DNA of 64,000 nucleotides from JAGQYP01 sp041392305 (GTDB taxonomy: Bacteria; Bacteroidota; Bacteroidia; Flavobacteriales_D; Crocinitomicaceae). The stretch lies in the NCBI GenBank assembly GCA_041392305.1, contig JAWKMJ010000014.1, forward strand, positions 1 to 64,000. Direction: 5' to 3'. The translations under genes were made by a program, and so were the position numbers. The number at the start of each line of letters is the position of its first letter. The first letter of the stretch is position 1. The notes under the pieces are model-generated. The model was not told where the DNA came from. It saw only the letters and a list, made by a program, of their open reading frames with translations, and made no database searches. Below are positions 53,192 through 62,630 of the stretch, one piece after another.

Positions 53192-53428
53192 ATGTCTGAT
53201 ATCAAATCAAGAGTAGTATCAATTATTGTTGATAAACTAGGAGTTGAAGAGAGTGAAGTTTCTTTAGAAGCTAGCTTCACAAATGATTTAGGAGCTGACT
53301 CGTTGGATACTGTGGAGCTTATTATGGAGTTCGAAAAAGAATTCAACATTGCAATTCCAGATGATCAAGCAGAGAAGATCCAAACTGTAGGAGAAGCAGT
53401 TTCTTACATCGAGGAGAACGCAAAATAA
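53192..53428 (+). CDS. acpP: acyl carrier protein
   Basis: 78 residues. The phosphopantetheine attachment site is S37 in NDLGADSLDTVELIMEFE. Highly acidic helical bundle, IPDDQAEKIQTVGEAVSYIE at the end. Carries acyl chains as 4'-phosphopantetheine thioesters in fatty acid synthesis. Directly followed by fabF and rnc in the order usual for Bacteroidota. Confidence 0.98.
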   Translation: MSDIKSRVVSIIVDKLGVEESEVSLEASFTNDLGADSLDTVELIMEFEKEFNIAIPDDQAEKIQTVGEAVSYIEENAK

Positions 53429-53457
53429 ATTTTTACAAGAAATTTTCGGTTTAGTTT

Positions 53458-54711
53458 ATGGAACTTAAAAGAGTTGTTGTTACGGGGCTTGGTGCGCTTA
53501 CGCCATTAGGAAATAATACAAATGATTATTGGAATTCCTTAATCAATGGAGTTAGTGGTGCGGCACCAATACAAAGCTTTGACGCAACTGAGTTCAAAAC
53601 TAAATTTGCGTGTGAAATCAAGAATTTTGATGTTCATGATCACATTGATCGCAAAGACGCCAGGAAATTAGACCAGTTTTCACAATATGCCATAGTTTCT
53701 TCTACGGAAGCTATGGCAGATTCTGGCCTTGACCTGGAAAAACTTAACCTTGATCGGTGCGGGGTCATTTGGGGATCAGGAATAGGCGGACTAAAATCTT
53801 TCCAAGACCAGTGTGAGGTCTATTTTTTGGGAGGAGGCGCAAGCAAGTTCAATCCTTTCTTTATTCCAAAAATGATTGTTGATATAGCACCAGGTCATAT
53901 TTCAATGAAGTATGGTTTCAGAGGGCCTAATTATGCTACTGTTTCGGCATGTGCTTCTGCTACCAATGCTTTAATCGACTCTTTCAACCTTATTCGTCTG
54001 GGCAAGGCAGATGTAATTATCTCAGGAGGTTCGGAAGCAGCCGTAAACCAGTGTGGAATCGGAGGATTTAATGCTTTAAGAGCGCTTTCAACCAGAAATG
54101 ATTCCCCGGAAACAGCTTCAAGACCCTTTGATAAGGATCGAGAAGGGTTTGTTTTGGGAGAAGGATCTGGAGCTCTTATTATCGAGGAATTAGAGCACGC
54201 CAAAGCTAGGGGTGCTAAAATCTATGCAGAAATAGTTGGAGGAGGCTTAACTGCCGATGCTCATCATATCACTGCTCCTCATCCGGAAGGACTGGGTGCG
54301 AAAAACGTAATGATCTTTGCTTTAGAAGATGCCAATCTAAAACCAGAAGATGTTGATTATATCAATGTTCACGGTACATCAACCCCTTTAGGTGATATTG
54401 CTGAAACTAAGGCGATCAAAGAAGTTTTCGGACAACATGCTTACAATTTGAATATTTCGTCCACGAAATCAATGACTGGGCATTTATTGGGAGCAGCAGG
54501 AGCTATTGAAGCAATAGCGTGTGTGAAAGCAATTCAGGAGGATATTGTTCCTCCAACAATTAATCACTTCACTGATGATCCCGAGATCGATAATGATCTG
54601 AATTTCACCTTTAATAAAGCACAGAAGCGCACCGTGAATGTTGCTTTATCAAACACCTTTGGTTTTGGGGGTCACAATACATCAGTGATTCTTGCCAAAT
54701 ACCAAGGTTAA
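53458..54711 (+). CDS. fabF: 3-oxoacyl-ACP synthase II
   Basis: 417 residues. Catalytic triad: C165 (VSACASATNAL), H305 (NVHGTSTPLGD) and H342 (STKSMTGHLLGAAG). N-terminal RVVVTGLGALTPLG and C-terminal NTFGFGGHNTSVI are standard. Condenses malonyl-ACP with acyl-ACP in chain elongation. 29 bases downstream of acpP; its stop is directly followed by the likely rnc start. Confidence 0.98.
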   Translation: MELKRVVVTGLGALTPLGNNTNDYWNSLINGVSGAAPIQSFDATEFKTKFACEIKNFDVHDHIDRKDARKLDQFSQYAIVSSTEAMADSGLDLEKLNLDRCGVIWGSGIGGLKSFQDQCEVYFLGGGASKFNPFFIPKMIVDIAPGHISMKYGFRGPNYATVSACASATNALIDSFNLIRLGKADVIISGGSEAAVNQCGIGGFNALRALSTRNDSPETASRPFDKDREGFVLGEGSGALIIEELEHAKARGAKIYAEIVGGGLTADAHHITAPHPEGLGAKNVMIFALEDANLKPEDVDYINVHGTSTPLGDIAETKAIKEVFGQHAYNLNISSTKSMTGHLLGAAGAIEAIACVKAIQEDIVPPTINHFTDDPEIDNDLNFTFNKAQKRTVNVALSNTFGFGGHNTSVILAKYQG

Positions 54712-54712
54712 T

Positions 54713-55441
54713 TTGAAGGTCAGTTTAAACTTATTCCCAAAGAAAAAATCCAAAGATGAGGTCAAAATCATCAAATTTGTGATTAGCAAGTTTGGTTATC
54801 GACCTAAAAATGTGAATTTGTTTAAAATTGCACTGACACATAAATCACATTCCAATGACAAGGAACATCTTGAGTCAAATGAAAGGCTAGAATTTCTTGG
54901 TGATTCAATCATAGATGCAATTGTAGCAAATTTGCTTTTCGAAAAATTTCCGGAAGAAGACGAGGGGTATTTGACAAAACTGAAATCTAAAATAGTAAGT
55001 CGAAATTCACTCTCAGAGATTGGACATAATCTAGGAATAGGTCAGTATATCTTTTACAAAAAAGGACGTTCTATTAATATGGCCACACTTGAGGGGAATG
55101 CTTTTGAAGCTCTTATTGGAGCAATCTATTTAGATGCCAATTACGACACAGCTCGTAAATCCCTTCTTAATCATGTGTTTCGAAATTATGTGGATCTGAA
55201 TAGAACAATATCTGAAGAAATCGACTTTAAAAGTAAGTTGTTTATTTTTTCTCAAAAGAATAAACTGGAATTGAGTTTTGAAATTGTCAACGAAGAGCAC
55301 AATGGCAAGCAGATTGTCTATGAGGCCCTTGTCACGATTAACAACCGAGAATGGGGTAAAGGGAGAGGGACATCCAAGAAAAAGGCTGAGCAGATGGCAT
55401 CGAAGGAGACCTTAGTCTTAATGGGAGAGCTTCAAAATTAA
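54713..55441 (+). CDS. rnc: ribonuclease III
   Basis: 242 residues from the TTG at 54713, chosen because it lies just after the fabF stop; an in-frame TTG at 54692 inside fabF is the alternative and no ATG fits near. RNase III signature NERLEFLGDSIIDAIVA (about 57-73), second catalytic cluster around EGNAFEALIGAIYLD, and a C-terminal double-stranded RNA-binding domain (ending GKGRGTSKKKAEQMASKE). Cleaves double-stranded RNA, processes rRNA. Confidence 0.94.
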   Translation: MKVSLNLFPKKKSKDEVKIIKFVISKFGYRPKNVNLFKIALTHKSHSNDKEHLESNERLEFLGDSIIDAIVANLLFEKFPEEDEGYLTKLKSKIVSRNSLSEIGHNLGIGQYIFYKKGRSINMATLEGNAFEALIGAIYLDANYDTARKSLLNHVFRNYVDLNRTISEEIDFKSKLFIFSQKNKLELSFEIVNEEHNGKQIVYEALVTINNREWGKGRGTSKKKAEQMASKETLVLMGELQN

Positions 55442-55475
55442 CTATTTCATAAAACTTTAAAATCCAATTCTTTCT

Positions 55476-55483
55476 TATCTTTG
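55476..55483 (+). promoter_or_regulatory. -7 box TATCTTTG for the IPExxxVDY gene
   Basis: TAnnTTTG match ending 3 bases before the ATG at 55487; implies a leaderless transcript. No clear -33 TTG seen. Confidence 0.5.
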
Positions 55484-55486
55484 ATA

Positions 55487-55903
55487 ATGAAGAAAATCGT
55501 CTTAGATCTAGATGAAGGTTTTGAATACGAGGTGATCGGTATTTGTACAAGCATGGTGGATTACCGTTTGGCTTGGGAAATCAACCAAATGCTTCAATTG
55601 AAAATGGCTAGATCTGAAGAAGATTATTATAAAACTAATAAAAAAGGAGAAATCCTTAGTTCCCACTCACTTTATGAAGCTATTGATGAAGATCAGAATA
55701 CAGATTACATTCTGGTTAAAAACAAAAGTAAAGGTAAACTGTTAATTGGAGAACTTGAGATGATTGATTTTTTTCTATTGGTAAATGATCCAAGGGCAGA
55801 TGTTTTTGAAATGTCTGCGAACTTGAGATCAATAGAAATGATACAGACCACAGTGGTTGTGGATGTAGAAGAACACAAAAGTTTTGATCAACTAGTATTT
55901 TAA
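55487..55903 (+). CDS. IPExxxVDY family protein
   Basis: 138 residues from ATG 55487. The region GICTSMVDYRLAWEINQML (about 21-39) corresponds to the family signature with VDY conserved, although the IPE part is not present. Also typical is its place between rnc and pyk, as in many Bacteroidota. No function is known. The stop lies 3 bases before the pyk start, so it is co-transcribed with pyk. Confidence 0.85.
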   Translation: MKKIVLDLDEGFEYEVIGICTSMVDYRLAWEINQMLQLKMARSEEDYYKTNKKGEILSSHSLYEAIDEDQNTDYILVKNKSKGKLLIGELEMIDFFLLVNDPRADVFEMSANLRSIEMIQTTVVVDVEEHKSFDQLVF

Positions 55904-55906
55904 AGA

Positions 55907-57325
55907 ATGAAAAGAACCAAAATAGTTGCCACATTAGGACCTGCATCAAGCTCAAAGGACGTCCTAAAGGGAATGATTTTAGCAGGAGTCAACATCTTTC
56001 GTTTAAATTTCTCACACGGAGCCCATGAAGAACATGAGAGAGTTATCCGAATTATCGAGGAATTGAATGAAGAAATGAATACACATGTGGGTATTCTTGC
56101 TGATTTACAGGGGCCTAAAATTAGGATTGGAGAAGTAGAAAACAATGGTATTGAGCTTCAATCGGGAGATGAAATTACGATCACAACAGATAAAGTTATA
56201 GGGACAAAGGAGAAACTGTATTTGAATTACGAATCCTTTCCTGAAGACGTACAGGTTGGTGAAACCATCTTATTGGATGATGGAAAGCTAACTTTTGAAA
56301 TTATTGCAACAGACCGTAAAAAGGAAGTAAAGTGCAAAGTGGTTTATGGCGGGATACTCTCGTCAAAGAAAGGCGTGAATTTACCTAATACGAAAATCAG
56401 TTTGCCTTGTTTAACAGAAAAAGATCTCAAGGATCTAAACTTTGCTTTAAAACTGGATGTGGATTGGATTGGATTATCGTTTGTCCGATCAGCAAGAGAT
56501 ATTATTGAATTGAAGCATTTGATCTTTAATTCCAAGAAAAAGGCGAAAGTCATTGCTAAAATTGAAAAACCTGAGGCGGTTGCGGATATTGATGATATTA
56601 TGAAGGAAACGGATGCAATTATGGTAGCCCGAGGAGACCTTGGTGTTGAGATTCCATTGGAAGAAGTTCCTCTAGTCCAAAAAATGTTGATCAACAAAGC
56701 ACTGTTGAACGCGAAACCCATTATTGTGGCCACTCAAATGATGGAGAGTATGATTACCAATAACACTCCGACTAGAGCTGAAGTTAATGATGTTGCTAAT
56801 GCAGTCCTAGATGGCACAGATGCAGTAATGCTTTCTGGTGAAACCTCAGTGGGTCAGCATCCTGTAAAAGTGATTGAAACGATGTCAAAAATCGTAATGG
56901 AGATAGAAAAGTCTGAAAACATTTATCATAAGGAAGAAATTCCAGAAAAAAATCAGGAACGATTTATCACAGACTCTATTTGCTTTAATGCCGTTAGATT
57001 AAGTCAGCGTGTGGAAGCCAAAGGCATTGTAACCATGACACATTCTGGATATACAGCTTATAAAGTTTCTTCGCAAAGACCAAAAGGCAAGATTTTTGTG
57101 TTTACTGGAAATAGGGAAATATTAACCCAGTTAAATTTGGTATGGGGAGTAAATGGATATTTTTATGATAAAATGGTGAGTACTGATCATACCATTGAAG
57201 ACATCAAATATTTGTTAAAGAAAGAAGGACTTTTGGAAGCAGGCGATTTAGTGATTAATATTGCATCCATGCCGATCGAGAAGATGGGTAAGTCGAATAT
57301 GTTGAAATTAAGTACAATTGAATAA
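55907..57325 (+). CDS. pyk: pyruvate kinase
   Basis: 472 residues. N-terminal KRTKIVATLGPASS, FRLNFSHGAHEEHE, then the catalytic signature AKIEKPEAVADIDDI (about 220-235, catalytic Lys) and MVARGDLGVEIP, and ATQMMESMITNNTPTRAEV. Ends in the C-terminal allosteric-type domain. Converts phosphoenolpyruvate and ADP to pyruvate and ATP at the end of glycolysis. Confidence 0.98.
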   Translation: MKRTKIVATLGPASSSKDVLKGMILAGVNIFRLNFSHGAHEEHERVIRIIEELNEEMNTHVGILADLQGPKIRIGEVENNGIELQSGDEITITTDKVIGTKEKLYLNYESFPEDVQVGETILLDDGKLTFEIIATDRKKEVKCKVVYGGILSSKKGVNLPNTKISLPCLTEKDLKDLNFALKLDVDWIGLSFVRSARDIIELKHLIFNSKKKAKVIAKIEKPEAVADIDDIMKETDAIMVARGDLGVEIPLEEVPLVQKMLINKALLNAKPIIVATQMMESMITNNTPTRAEVNDVANAVLDGTDAVMLSGETSVGQHPVKVIETMSKIVMEIEKSENIYHKEEIPEKNQERFITDSICFNAVRLSQRVEAKGIVTMTHSGYTAYKVSSQRPKGKIFVFTGNREILTQLNLVWGVNGYFYDKMVSTDHTIEDIKYLLKKEGLLEAGDLVINIASMPIEKMGKSNMLKLSTIE

Positions 57326-57335
57326 AAAAAGCAAG

Positions 57336-58007
57336 ATGAAAATGATGAAAGGATTGGCAATAATTGCGGTTTTTGTAACTGCTACTGCCTTTGTTGTGAA
57401 GCCAGCAAGTGGACCGGTTTCTGAGTATTATGTAGAATATGATGTTACGTTTGATTCCGATGATCCTCAGATGGAGCAAGCGATGCCTTTTTTGGCGGGT
57501 TCGGTAATGAAAATATTTAAAAACAGTAAGTTCACTAAAACAGTATTCAAAACCGGAACAGTATCTACACAAACTACAACGATCGACAATAAAACAAAAA
57601 AGGGAATTGCTGTAACAGAAAGCATGATGGGGAATTTTTATACCATGCTTGATGGAGAAGAAGATGACAAAGATCCTGAAGTAGAGATCGAAAAGACAAG
57701 CGAGACGAAGGATATTTTGGGATTTAATTGCACAAAATACATTGTTTCTGGCGGTGCAGGAGGAGAGATTGAAGTCTGGTCGACTACGGAAATTGAAGGT
57801 GAATTTGTTTCAAAATGGGTTCCAAAATCAGGAAAGATGGAAGGATTTCCCTTACAAATAACTGTTGAAATGGAGCAAATGTCAATTTCTATGACGGCAA
57901 AAGATTACAAAAGTGAAATTCCAAAAAGTGAAGAATTTTCATTGAAGCCACCAAAAGGATACGACGAGAAAAGTGCTGAAGACATCCAGAAAATGGGAGG
58001 AATGTAA
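57336..58007 (+). CDS. DUF4412-like exported protein
   Basis: 223 residues from ATG 57336 (the TTG at 57318 overlaps the pyk end). A signal peptide (MKMMKGLAIIAVFVTATAF) precedes a beta-rich domain with VEYDVTFDSDDPQ, TSETKDILGFNCTKYIVSGG and IEVWSTTEIEGEFV, the pattern of DUF4412. Role unknown, possibly a periplasmic scaffold or binding protein. Co-transcribed with pyk and followed by a terminator. Confidence 0.75.
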   Translation: MKMMKGLAIIAVFVTATAFVVKPASGPVSEYYVEYDVTFDSDDPQMEQAMPFLAGSVMKIFKNSKFTKTVFKTGTVSTQTTTIDNKTKKGIAVTESMMGNFYTMLDGEEDDKDPEVEIEKTSETKDILGFNCTKYIVSGGAGGEIEVWSTTEIEGEFVSKWVPKSGKMEGFPLQITVEMEQMSISMTAKDYKSEIPKSEEFSLKPPKGYDEKSAEDIQKMGGM

Positions 58008-58071
58008 GACAGAATGAGAATGAGAGCGAAGAATGAGGCTTTAAATGGTCTCGTTTTAGTAAAAGATAGTG

Positions 58072-58101
58072 AAAGCGGACTCAAATGGGTTCGCTTTTTT
58101 T
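58072..58101 (+). terminator. intrinsic terminator of the pyk operon
   Basis: AAAGCGGAC (58072-58080) pairs with GTTCGCTTT (58089-58097, one G-T pair) and is followed by T residues. Confidence 0.75.
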
Positions 58102-58181
58102 ATTCAATTTATTCAAAGAAAATTAGACCTAGATGAAGTCATAAAATCCTAAGATCATAATGTCATAAGGTCAAGTCAAAA

Positions 58182-58661
58182 TCACTTTAACAAAATCAAC
58201 TTCTGACCTTTATCTACGGTGTCTCCTTTAGAAACCAGTATTTCCTTTATTTCAGCATCTCCTTCTATCTTGATACCATTTTCCATTTTCATGGCTTCAA
58301 GAATTAGGACGGCTTCACCTTGAGATACATTTTGACCTTCAGCGACCAAAACATCAATTATTTTACCTGGCATAGGTGCTACAATTTCTGAAGCTTGCAT
58401 GCCTTCTACGGCCTTGATACCCATTTGATCTAATTTGTGTTCCAGATCCGTCTTTACTTCGAAATCAATGAGAAAGTTGTTGACATATACCTTTTTTGTT
58501 TTGTTTTCGGTCTCTACAACTTCTACCATATATTCCTTACCATTGATCATTAATTTATCTGAAGAAGATTTTCCCAAATCAATTTCCTGCCCATTGACAA
58601 CCAATGTTTTCGCATCTTTTCGGTGGATGGTAAAGTTTTGATCTTTATGTTGGATATGCAT
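58182..58661 (-). CDS. biotin/lipoyl attachment protein (biotin carboxyl carrier subunit)
   Basis: 159 residues from ATG 58661; the TTG at 58682 lies in a promoter box. The C-terminal ~75 residues are a biotinyl domain with the attachment site LEAMKMENGI (Lys), preceded by VAPMPGKIIDVLVAEGQNV. The N-terminal half matches the accessory region of acetyl/propionyl-CoA carboxylase carrier proteins (IDFEVKTDLEHKLDQMGI). Likely carrier of a biotin-dependent carboxylase whose other subunits lie outside the window. Confidence 0.9.
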   Translation of the reverse strand: MHIQHKDQNFTIHRKDAKTLVVNGQEIDLGKSSSDKLMINGKEYMVEVVETENKTKKVYVNNFLIDFEVKTDLEHKLDQMGIKAVEGMQASEIVAPMPGKIIDVLVAEGQNVSQGEAVLILEAMKMENGIKIEGDAEIKEILVSKGDTVDKGQKLILLK

Positions 58662-58679
58662 ACACGCTCTATTTAAAGA

Positions 58680-58687
58680 CAAATTTA
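58680..58687 (-). promoter_or_regulatory. -7 box TAAATTTG for the biotin carrier gene
   Basis: Minus-strand TAnnTTTG match 18 bases before ATG 58661; covers the alternative TTG start at 58682. Confidence 0.5.
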
Positions 58688-58721
58688 GGAGAATTATTTC
58701 AAATTTAGAATTCTTGAAAAA

Positions 58722-58808
58722 TTACCCGTTATAGAAGAAATAAATATTCTTGCCCTCTTTGGCACAAGAGAAAAGAAAGAGCAAAAAGATGATTATCAGG
58801 TTTTTCAT
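58722..58808 (-). CDS. 28-residue lipoprotein, new small gene
   Basis: A 29-codon frame (stop included) that begins MKNLIIIFLLFLFSC and continues with a short hydrophilic tail AKEGKNIYFFYNG. Positive N-terminus, hydrophobic core and lipobox LFSC make a complete lipoprotein signal with only 14 residues after the Cys start. A TATCTTTG box lies 4 bases upstream (58813-58820), so transcription and start agree. Entericidin-like small lipoproteins are the nearest analogy; no homologue was searched. Confidence 0.6.
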   Translation of the reverse strand: MKNLIIIFLLFLFSCAKEGKNIYFFYNG

Positions 58809-58812
58809 GATC

Positions 58813-58820
58813 CAAAGATA
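58813..58820 (-). promoter_or_regulatory. -7 box TATCTTTG for the 28-residue lipoprotein gene
   Basis: Minus-strand TAnnTTTG match, 4 bases before the ATG at 58808; leaderless arrangement. Confidence 0.45.
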
Positions 58821-59110
58821 GTAAACTATAATTGGAGATGTTTGCGGGTTTGCACAAGGAATGAATTTAGTAGTTGATGGGTAAAATCAAGCTGAACTTC
58901 ACTGCTTTTTTACAGTTATGCTAGCACTAATAATTAGGTCAATCCGAGTGAGATGCCTGAATCAGCTAACTAATATTATTAATATTTGGCGGCTCTTTTC
59001 TTAATCAAAACCTCAATTTCCTCATCCCTTGAAACAAAAAAGTGAGACCACATAGCCTCACTTCTTCATTAACGATATTCTGATTGTGGTCAACCAAAAA
59101 AGTTAATTTC

Positions 59111-59752
59111 TTAATAATTCATTGTTACAGTCACGCTGTCCCCTGGATTGAGGAAAAAAGTTGTGTCATAGAATGTAGTAACCCCGTTCTTTGTAGCATT
59201 CCATTCATATCGATAATCACCATAAGGTACGTCTACAAAACCGGTAGTGATATTTATACATCCTAATTGATAGTTTGAAAATGATCTGTCCCCATTAAGC
59301 CATACCCCATTATAGTATATACTGTCATCAGTATTAAAGCAGTTTATATTGTGAATATCTAAACTAATACTTGCACAATGAGCATACTCAAATACCACTT
59401 CTTGATTTTCAAAATTTCCCCCAAGGAACAGATGTTGTGATATTTCATTAAAAAAACAATATCCTTCAGAACTATTAGGTGGGTTAGCATAAATTCGGTA
59501 CGAATAATTCGTATTAAACCTCTCAGTAATAACTAGCTCGCCATTGGAGTCAGTATATCCTTCGAAAAAATCATTATAGACACCACTCCCGCCTACTGAA
59601 GCATTCGTTTCTTCAACAATCCAAACGTGAGTATTAGCTATACCATTAGAAGTCACTTTATCCTTTATTTTCACAGAAACCGATATTTCCTTTTTACATG
59701 AAGAAAGTACCCAAATAAGAGCAATTAATATTAAACCATAGTTATTTCTCAT
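59111..59752 (-). CDS. lipoprotein with carboxypeptidase-regulatory-like beta domain
   Basis: 213 residues. The lipobox is VLSSC-K (MRNNYGLILIALIWVLSSC). Mature part starts with a transthyretin-like beta-domain (ISVSVKIKDKVTSNGIANTH, VYNDFFEGYTDSNGELVITE) and continues with Cys-containing strands (FFNEISQHLF, AHCASISLDI, LGCINITTGF). It overlaps the end of the T9SS hydrolase gene by 4 bases (ATGA), so it is the last gene of that operon. Function unknown. Confidence 0.75.
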   Translation of the reverse strand: MRNNYGLILIALIWVLSSCKKEISVSVKIKDKVTSNGIANTHVWIVEETNASVGGSGVYNDFFEGYTDSNGELVITERFNTNYSYRIYANPPNSSEGYCFFNEISQHLFLGGNFENQEVVFEYAHCASISLDIHNINCFNTDDSIYYNGVWLNGDRSFSNYQLGCINITTGFVDVPYGDYRYEWNATKNGVTTFYDTTFFLNPGDSVTVTMNY

Positions 59753-62628
59753 TCTAAAACAATTTTCTTAGTTCGCACCTTCCCCTGTACAATACAATGT
59801 ACAAAATAAATCCCTCCTTTCAAATTTGTATTGACACTGTGTATTCTTCCTGAATTATTAGACGTATAAACTAATTTGCCTAAAAGGTCTCTAACTTCAA
59901 TTATAATGTCCTTAAACCCTTGGTCTAATTCAATAGTAAACTCACCTTTCGAAGGATTTGGAAAAACCTTCATATTTGAAAATTCTGAGGAATGATTTAT
60001 AGTTGCTTCATTTGACCCATGAAAGTCATTATGGTAATCTTCTAGATTATCTGACCTCCCACCCTCATTATCTGCTATTGTGGATCGTTGAATATTGCAC
60101 CCGTCCCAATATACATAAGCATGCCAATATGCTCCACTTTCAACATGAAATCCATTCCCAATATACACTTCTTTCCCAGCATGTGTGGTAATGTCCCCAG
60201 ATTCTTTTATTCCAAATTCATTGTAGTTAGTTTTATCTGTTACGTTTGATCCTATTTTTATGGTATCTTTTGCTTTATACCATGCTTTGTATCTATAATT
60301 TGGAATTGAAACAGTATGATTTTCACCAATAACTTTGTTTTGTAATTCAACATTATTCCCTTCAATCTCTCTGATAATAAAATTTCTAATTGAATCCATA
60401 AAATGATCATTTCCAGGAAGAGATGTCTCTTCAATTTTTATATGTTCGTACGTCTGTTGATCCGCATACACAGCCTCATATGGTGTGATTTCGAAATGAT
60501 TCGATGGATTCCCTAAATGAGGATAACCGAAATATTCATTTTGAACCCCAAATTGTTCTTCTGCTTTCGATTTAAACATCATTCTATAATTATGAAGATT
60601 AAATGAAAGTTGATTATTTGACCATATATTAGGATTAATTCCTAATGCCGAAACAATCGGCATAAATGACACATTATTATGATAATATTTATGATTTCCT
60701 AGACCGAAACTCTGTAATTGTAAAATTGGAATAGGTGAAATTGGGACAATCCCATTCCCCCATTTGTCATAAAATTCATTCTTATATCCCCCCTGTGCTT
60801 GATCAAATTCTGGTAGAAATCTTGTTTTGTACCTTCTCTGAGTTATAATTGGAATCAAAAGAGCTACCATTCTTATATCCTTCCGATAAAAATTATTTGC
60901 AGAATAGTCATACTTACTTGAATACAAATCTCTCTCTCTCACCACCCACCCGAACCAAGTGGGGTTAGTAGCAAATTTATGAAAAACATGATGTCCAGGA
61001 TTTAGCTGGTATTCATTAGTATAGTTGACATCAAACCTTCCTGTTGAGATAGAAACATTTCTAGAAAACGAAGGCAGATTAAATCGCATATCATTAGGAC
61101 CAGTATTCGTATATGCATGTACAAAAGAATTATCTAATTCATTCTGTAAATCAACTCTTTCCGTTGTAGGACTGGGATGAATCGTAAATTCATTTGTTCC
61201 AGTACTTTGAATATTACTTGATGCGATATTATTTATTAACATACTTTTTGATGCTGGATCAGTCAACGCATCATAAGATAATGCAGCCCATAAATTCCAC
61301 GTTCTATCCATTTCATAATAAACAGATTGAGCCATATAGGGAACACTCGCCCCATGAGTTGGTGAGTCAAAAGGAATGTACAATCTAGTATGATGATGTT
61401 CTCCTCCATTATCCATATGATCCTTTTCCATATACATAAGTGCATACCTTGCATGTTGTCCTCCTGCACTAAAACCAATAAGTACGTTTTCCCAGTCTTC
61501 ATTTGGAAAGTTATATTTCTTCAATTGATTGATACTTTTTATAAAGAAAGACAACTCAACACCATTCTCTTTAATAGACCTATTGCCTGGTTTCTGTTTG
61601 ATGAAAATAACATCATATCCCAAATCAGTTAAATCATCAAATAACCCTCTGATATTAAACTGATCATAATATTTATCCATTGAAACAGATTGAAGTAATG
61701 GTCTATATGGAGGAACAAAAATTACAGGCCTTCTTATTTTACCTCCATTTCCACAACCATATTTAATACCAACTCTATATTTTAAGTCAGTATCAGCATT
61801 AAAGTCTTGAGTGTACTTTTCATCCCATCTGTCTTGTGCTCTATTGCCTCCGCTCTTAGCCGTTGAATTGACTGTCTTTGTAATATACATTCTAATCAAA
61901 TCAGTTTTAAGTTCTCCATCTTGATAAAAACTAATTCGAACTACAGCCTTAGCAGAGTCTATATTCCTAGAAAAGTAGACATCAGAACCCGAAGACAATT
62001 CTTCAAAGCCGTTCCCTACATCGATCTCGATATTGTTTAAAACTATATCATCGGAAGTGGATATAAATTTCGGATCATATACAATTTTCCCTTCAGGATA
62101 CCCACTATCATCGTACAATTCTAAAATTGCACAACTTTTAAACAAACCGGTATTTATTAGATTTGATAGTGTTGAATTAGCCACCAATTGACCGTCCATC
62201 ACACTAAAATTATCCGAATTAAAATCTGAAGAATCGATGTACGACAAATTATGGTATAGAAGCGCAAAAGGAACCTCATATTCATCAGAGTTTAGTTCTG
62301 ATTGATAATAAAATTCATTTATCTTCTCAATTAATTCCCTAGAGTTGAACATTTTACTCGAATCAAGATAAGATAAAGAAATACTAGGATAAACATCAAA
62401 GAATGTGTAAGCAGTGTGTACCTGAGAATAATCTCCATACATTTGATCAAGAATTATCTCGCTTTCAGTCAAGGACCTATTCAACAATGATCCATTCCAG
62501 CCAGTTGTATCTAATCTCCCAAAAATTGTATCTGCGATTGCCTTAGGATTTGACAATCTCAAAGTGTCATTTTGTCCAAATGTGAAGAAAGCCAATAACG
62601 ATGTTGAAATAAAAAAAACTAGTCTCAT
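59749..62628 (-). CDS. T9SS-sorted secreted protein with alpha/beta-hydrolase-like core
   Basis: 959 residues. A signal peptide ends FFTFGQ. After ~280 residues of variable sequence, an alpha/beta-hydrolase-like region follows: VIFVPPYRPLLQSV, GYDVIFIKQKPG and the nucleophile elbow LIGFSAGGQHARYALMY (GFSAG, Ser near residue 395), with a lid-type region after it. The C-terminal ~75 residues are a type A T9SS sorting domain (VFPNPSKGEFTIE, GIYFVHCI, ending KKIVLE). Predicted secreted lipase/esterase-like protein; substrate unknown. Flanked by a tail-fibre-like gene (2 bases) and a lipoprotein gene (4-base overlap), one operon. Confidence 0.82.
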   Translation of the reverse strand: MRLVFFISTSLLAFFTFGQNDTLRLSNPKAIADTIFGRLDTTGWNGSLLNRSLTESEIILDQMYGDYSQVHTAYTFFDVYPSISLSYLDSSKMFNSRELIEKINEFYYQSELNSDEYEVPFALLYHNLSYIDSSDFNSDNFSVMDGQLVANSTLSNLINTGLFKSCAILELYDDSGYPEGKIVYDPKFISTSDDIVLNNIEIDVGNGFEELSSGSDVYFSRNIDSAKAVVRISFYQDGELKTDLIRMYITKTVNSTAKSGGNRAQDRWDEKYTQDFNADTDLKYRVGIKYGCGNGGKIRRPVIFVPPYRPLLQSVSMDKYYDQFNIRGLFDDLTDLGYDVIFIKQKPGNRSIKENGVELSFFIKSINQLKKYNFPNEDWENVLIGFSAGGQHARYALMYMEKDHMDNGGEHHHTRLYIPFDSPTHGASVPYMAQSVYYEMDRTWNLWAALSYDALTDPASKSMLINNIASSNIQSTGTNEFTIHPSPTTERVDLQNELDNSFVHAYTNTGPNDMRFNLPSFSRNVSISTGRFDVNYTNEYQLNPGHHVFHKFATNPTWFGWVVRERDLYSSKYDYSANNFYRKDIRMVALLIPIITQRRYKTRFLPEFDQAQGGYKNEFYDKWGNGIVPISPIPILQLQSFGLGNHKYYHNNVSFMPIVSALGINPNIWSNNQLSFNLHNYRMMFKSKAEEQFGVQNEYFGYPHLGNPSNHFEITPYEAVYADQQTYEHIKIEETSLPGNDHFMDSIRNFIIREIEGNNVELQNKVIGENHTVSIPNYRYKAWYKAKDTIKIGSNVTDKTNYNEFGIKESGDITTHAGKEVYIGNGFHVESGAYWHAYVYWDGCNIQRSTIADNEGGRSDNLEDYHNDFHGSNEATINHSSEFSNMKVFPNPSKGEFTIELDQGFKDIIIEVRDLLGKLVYTSNNSGRIHSVNTNLKGGIYFVHCIVQGKVRTKKIVLE

Positions 62629-62630
62629 AA

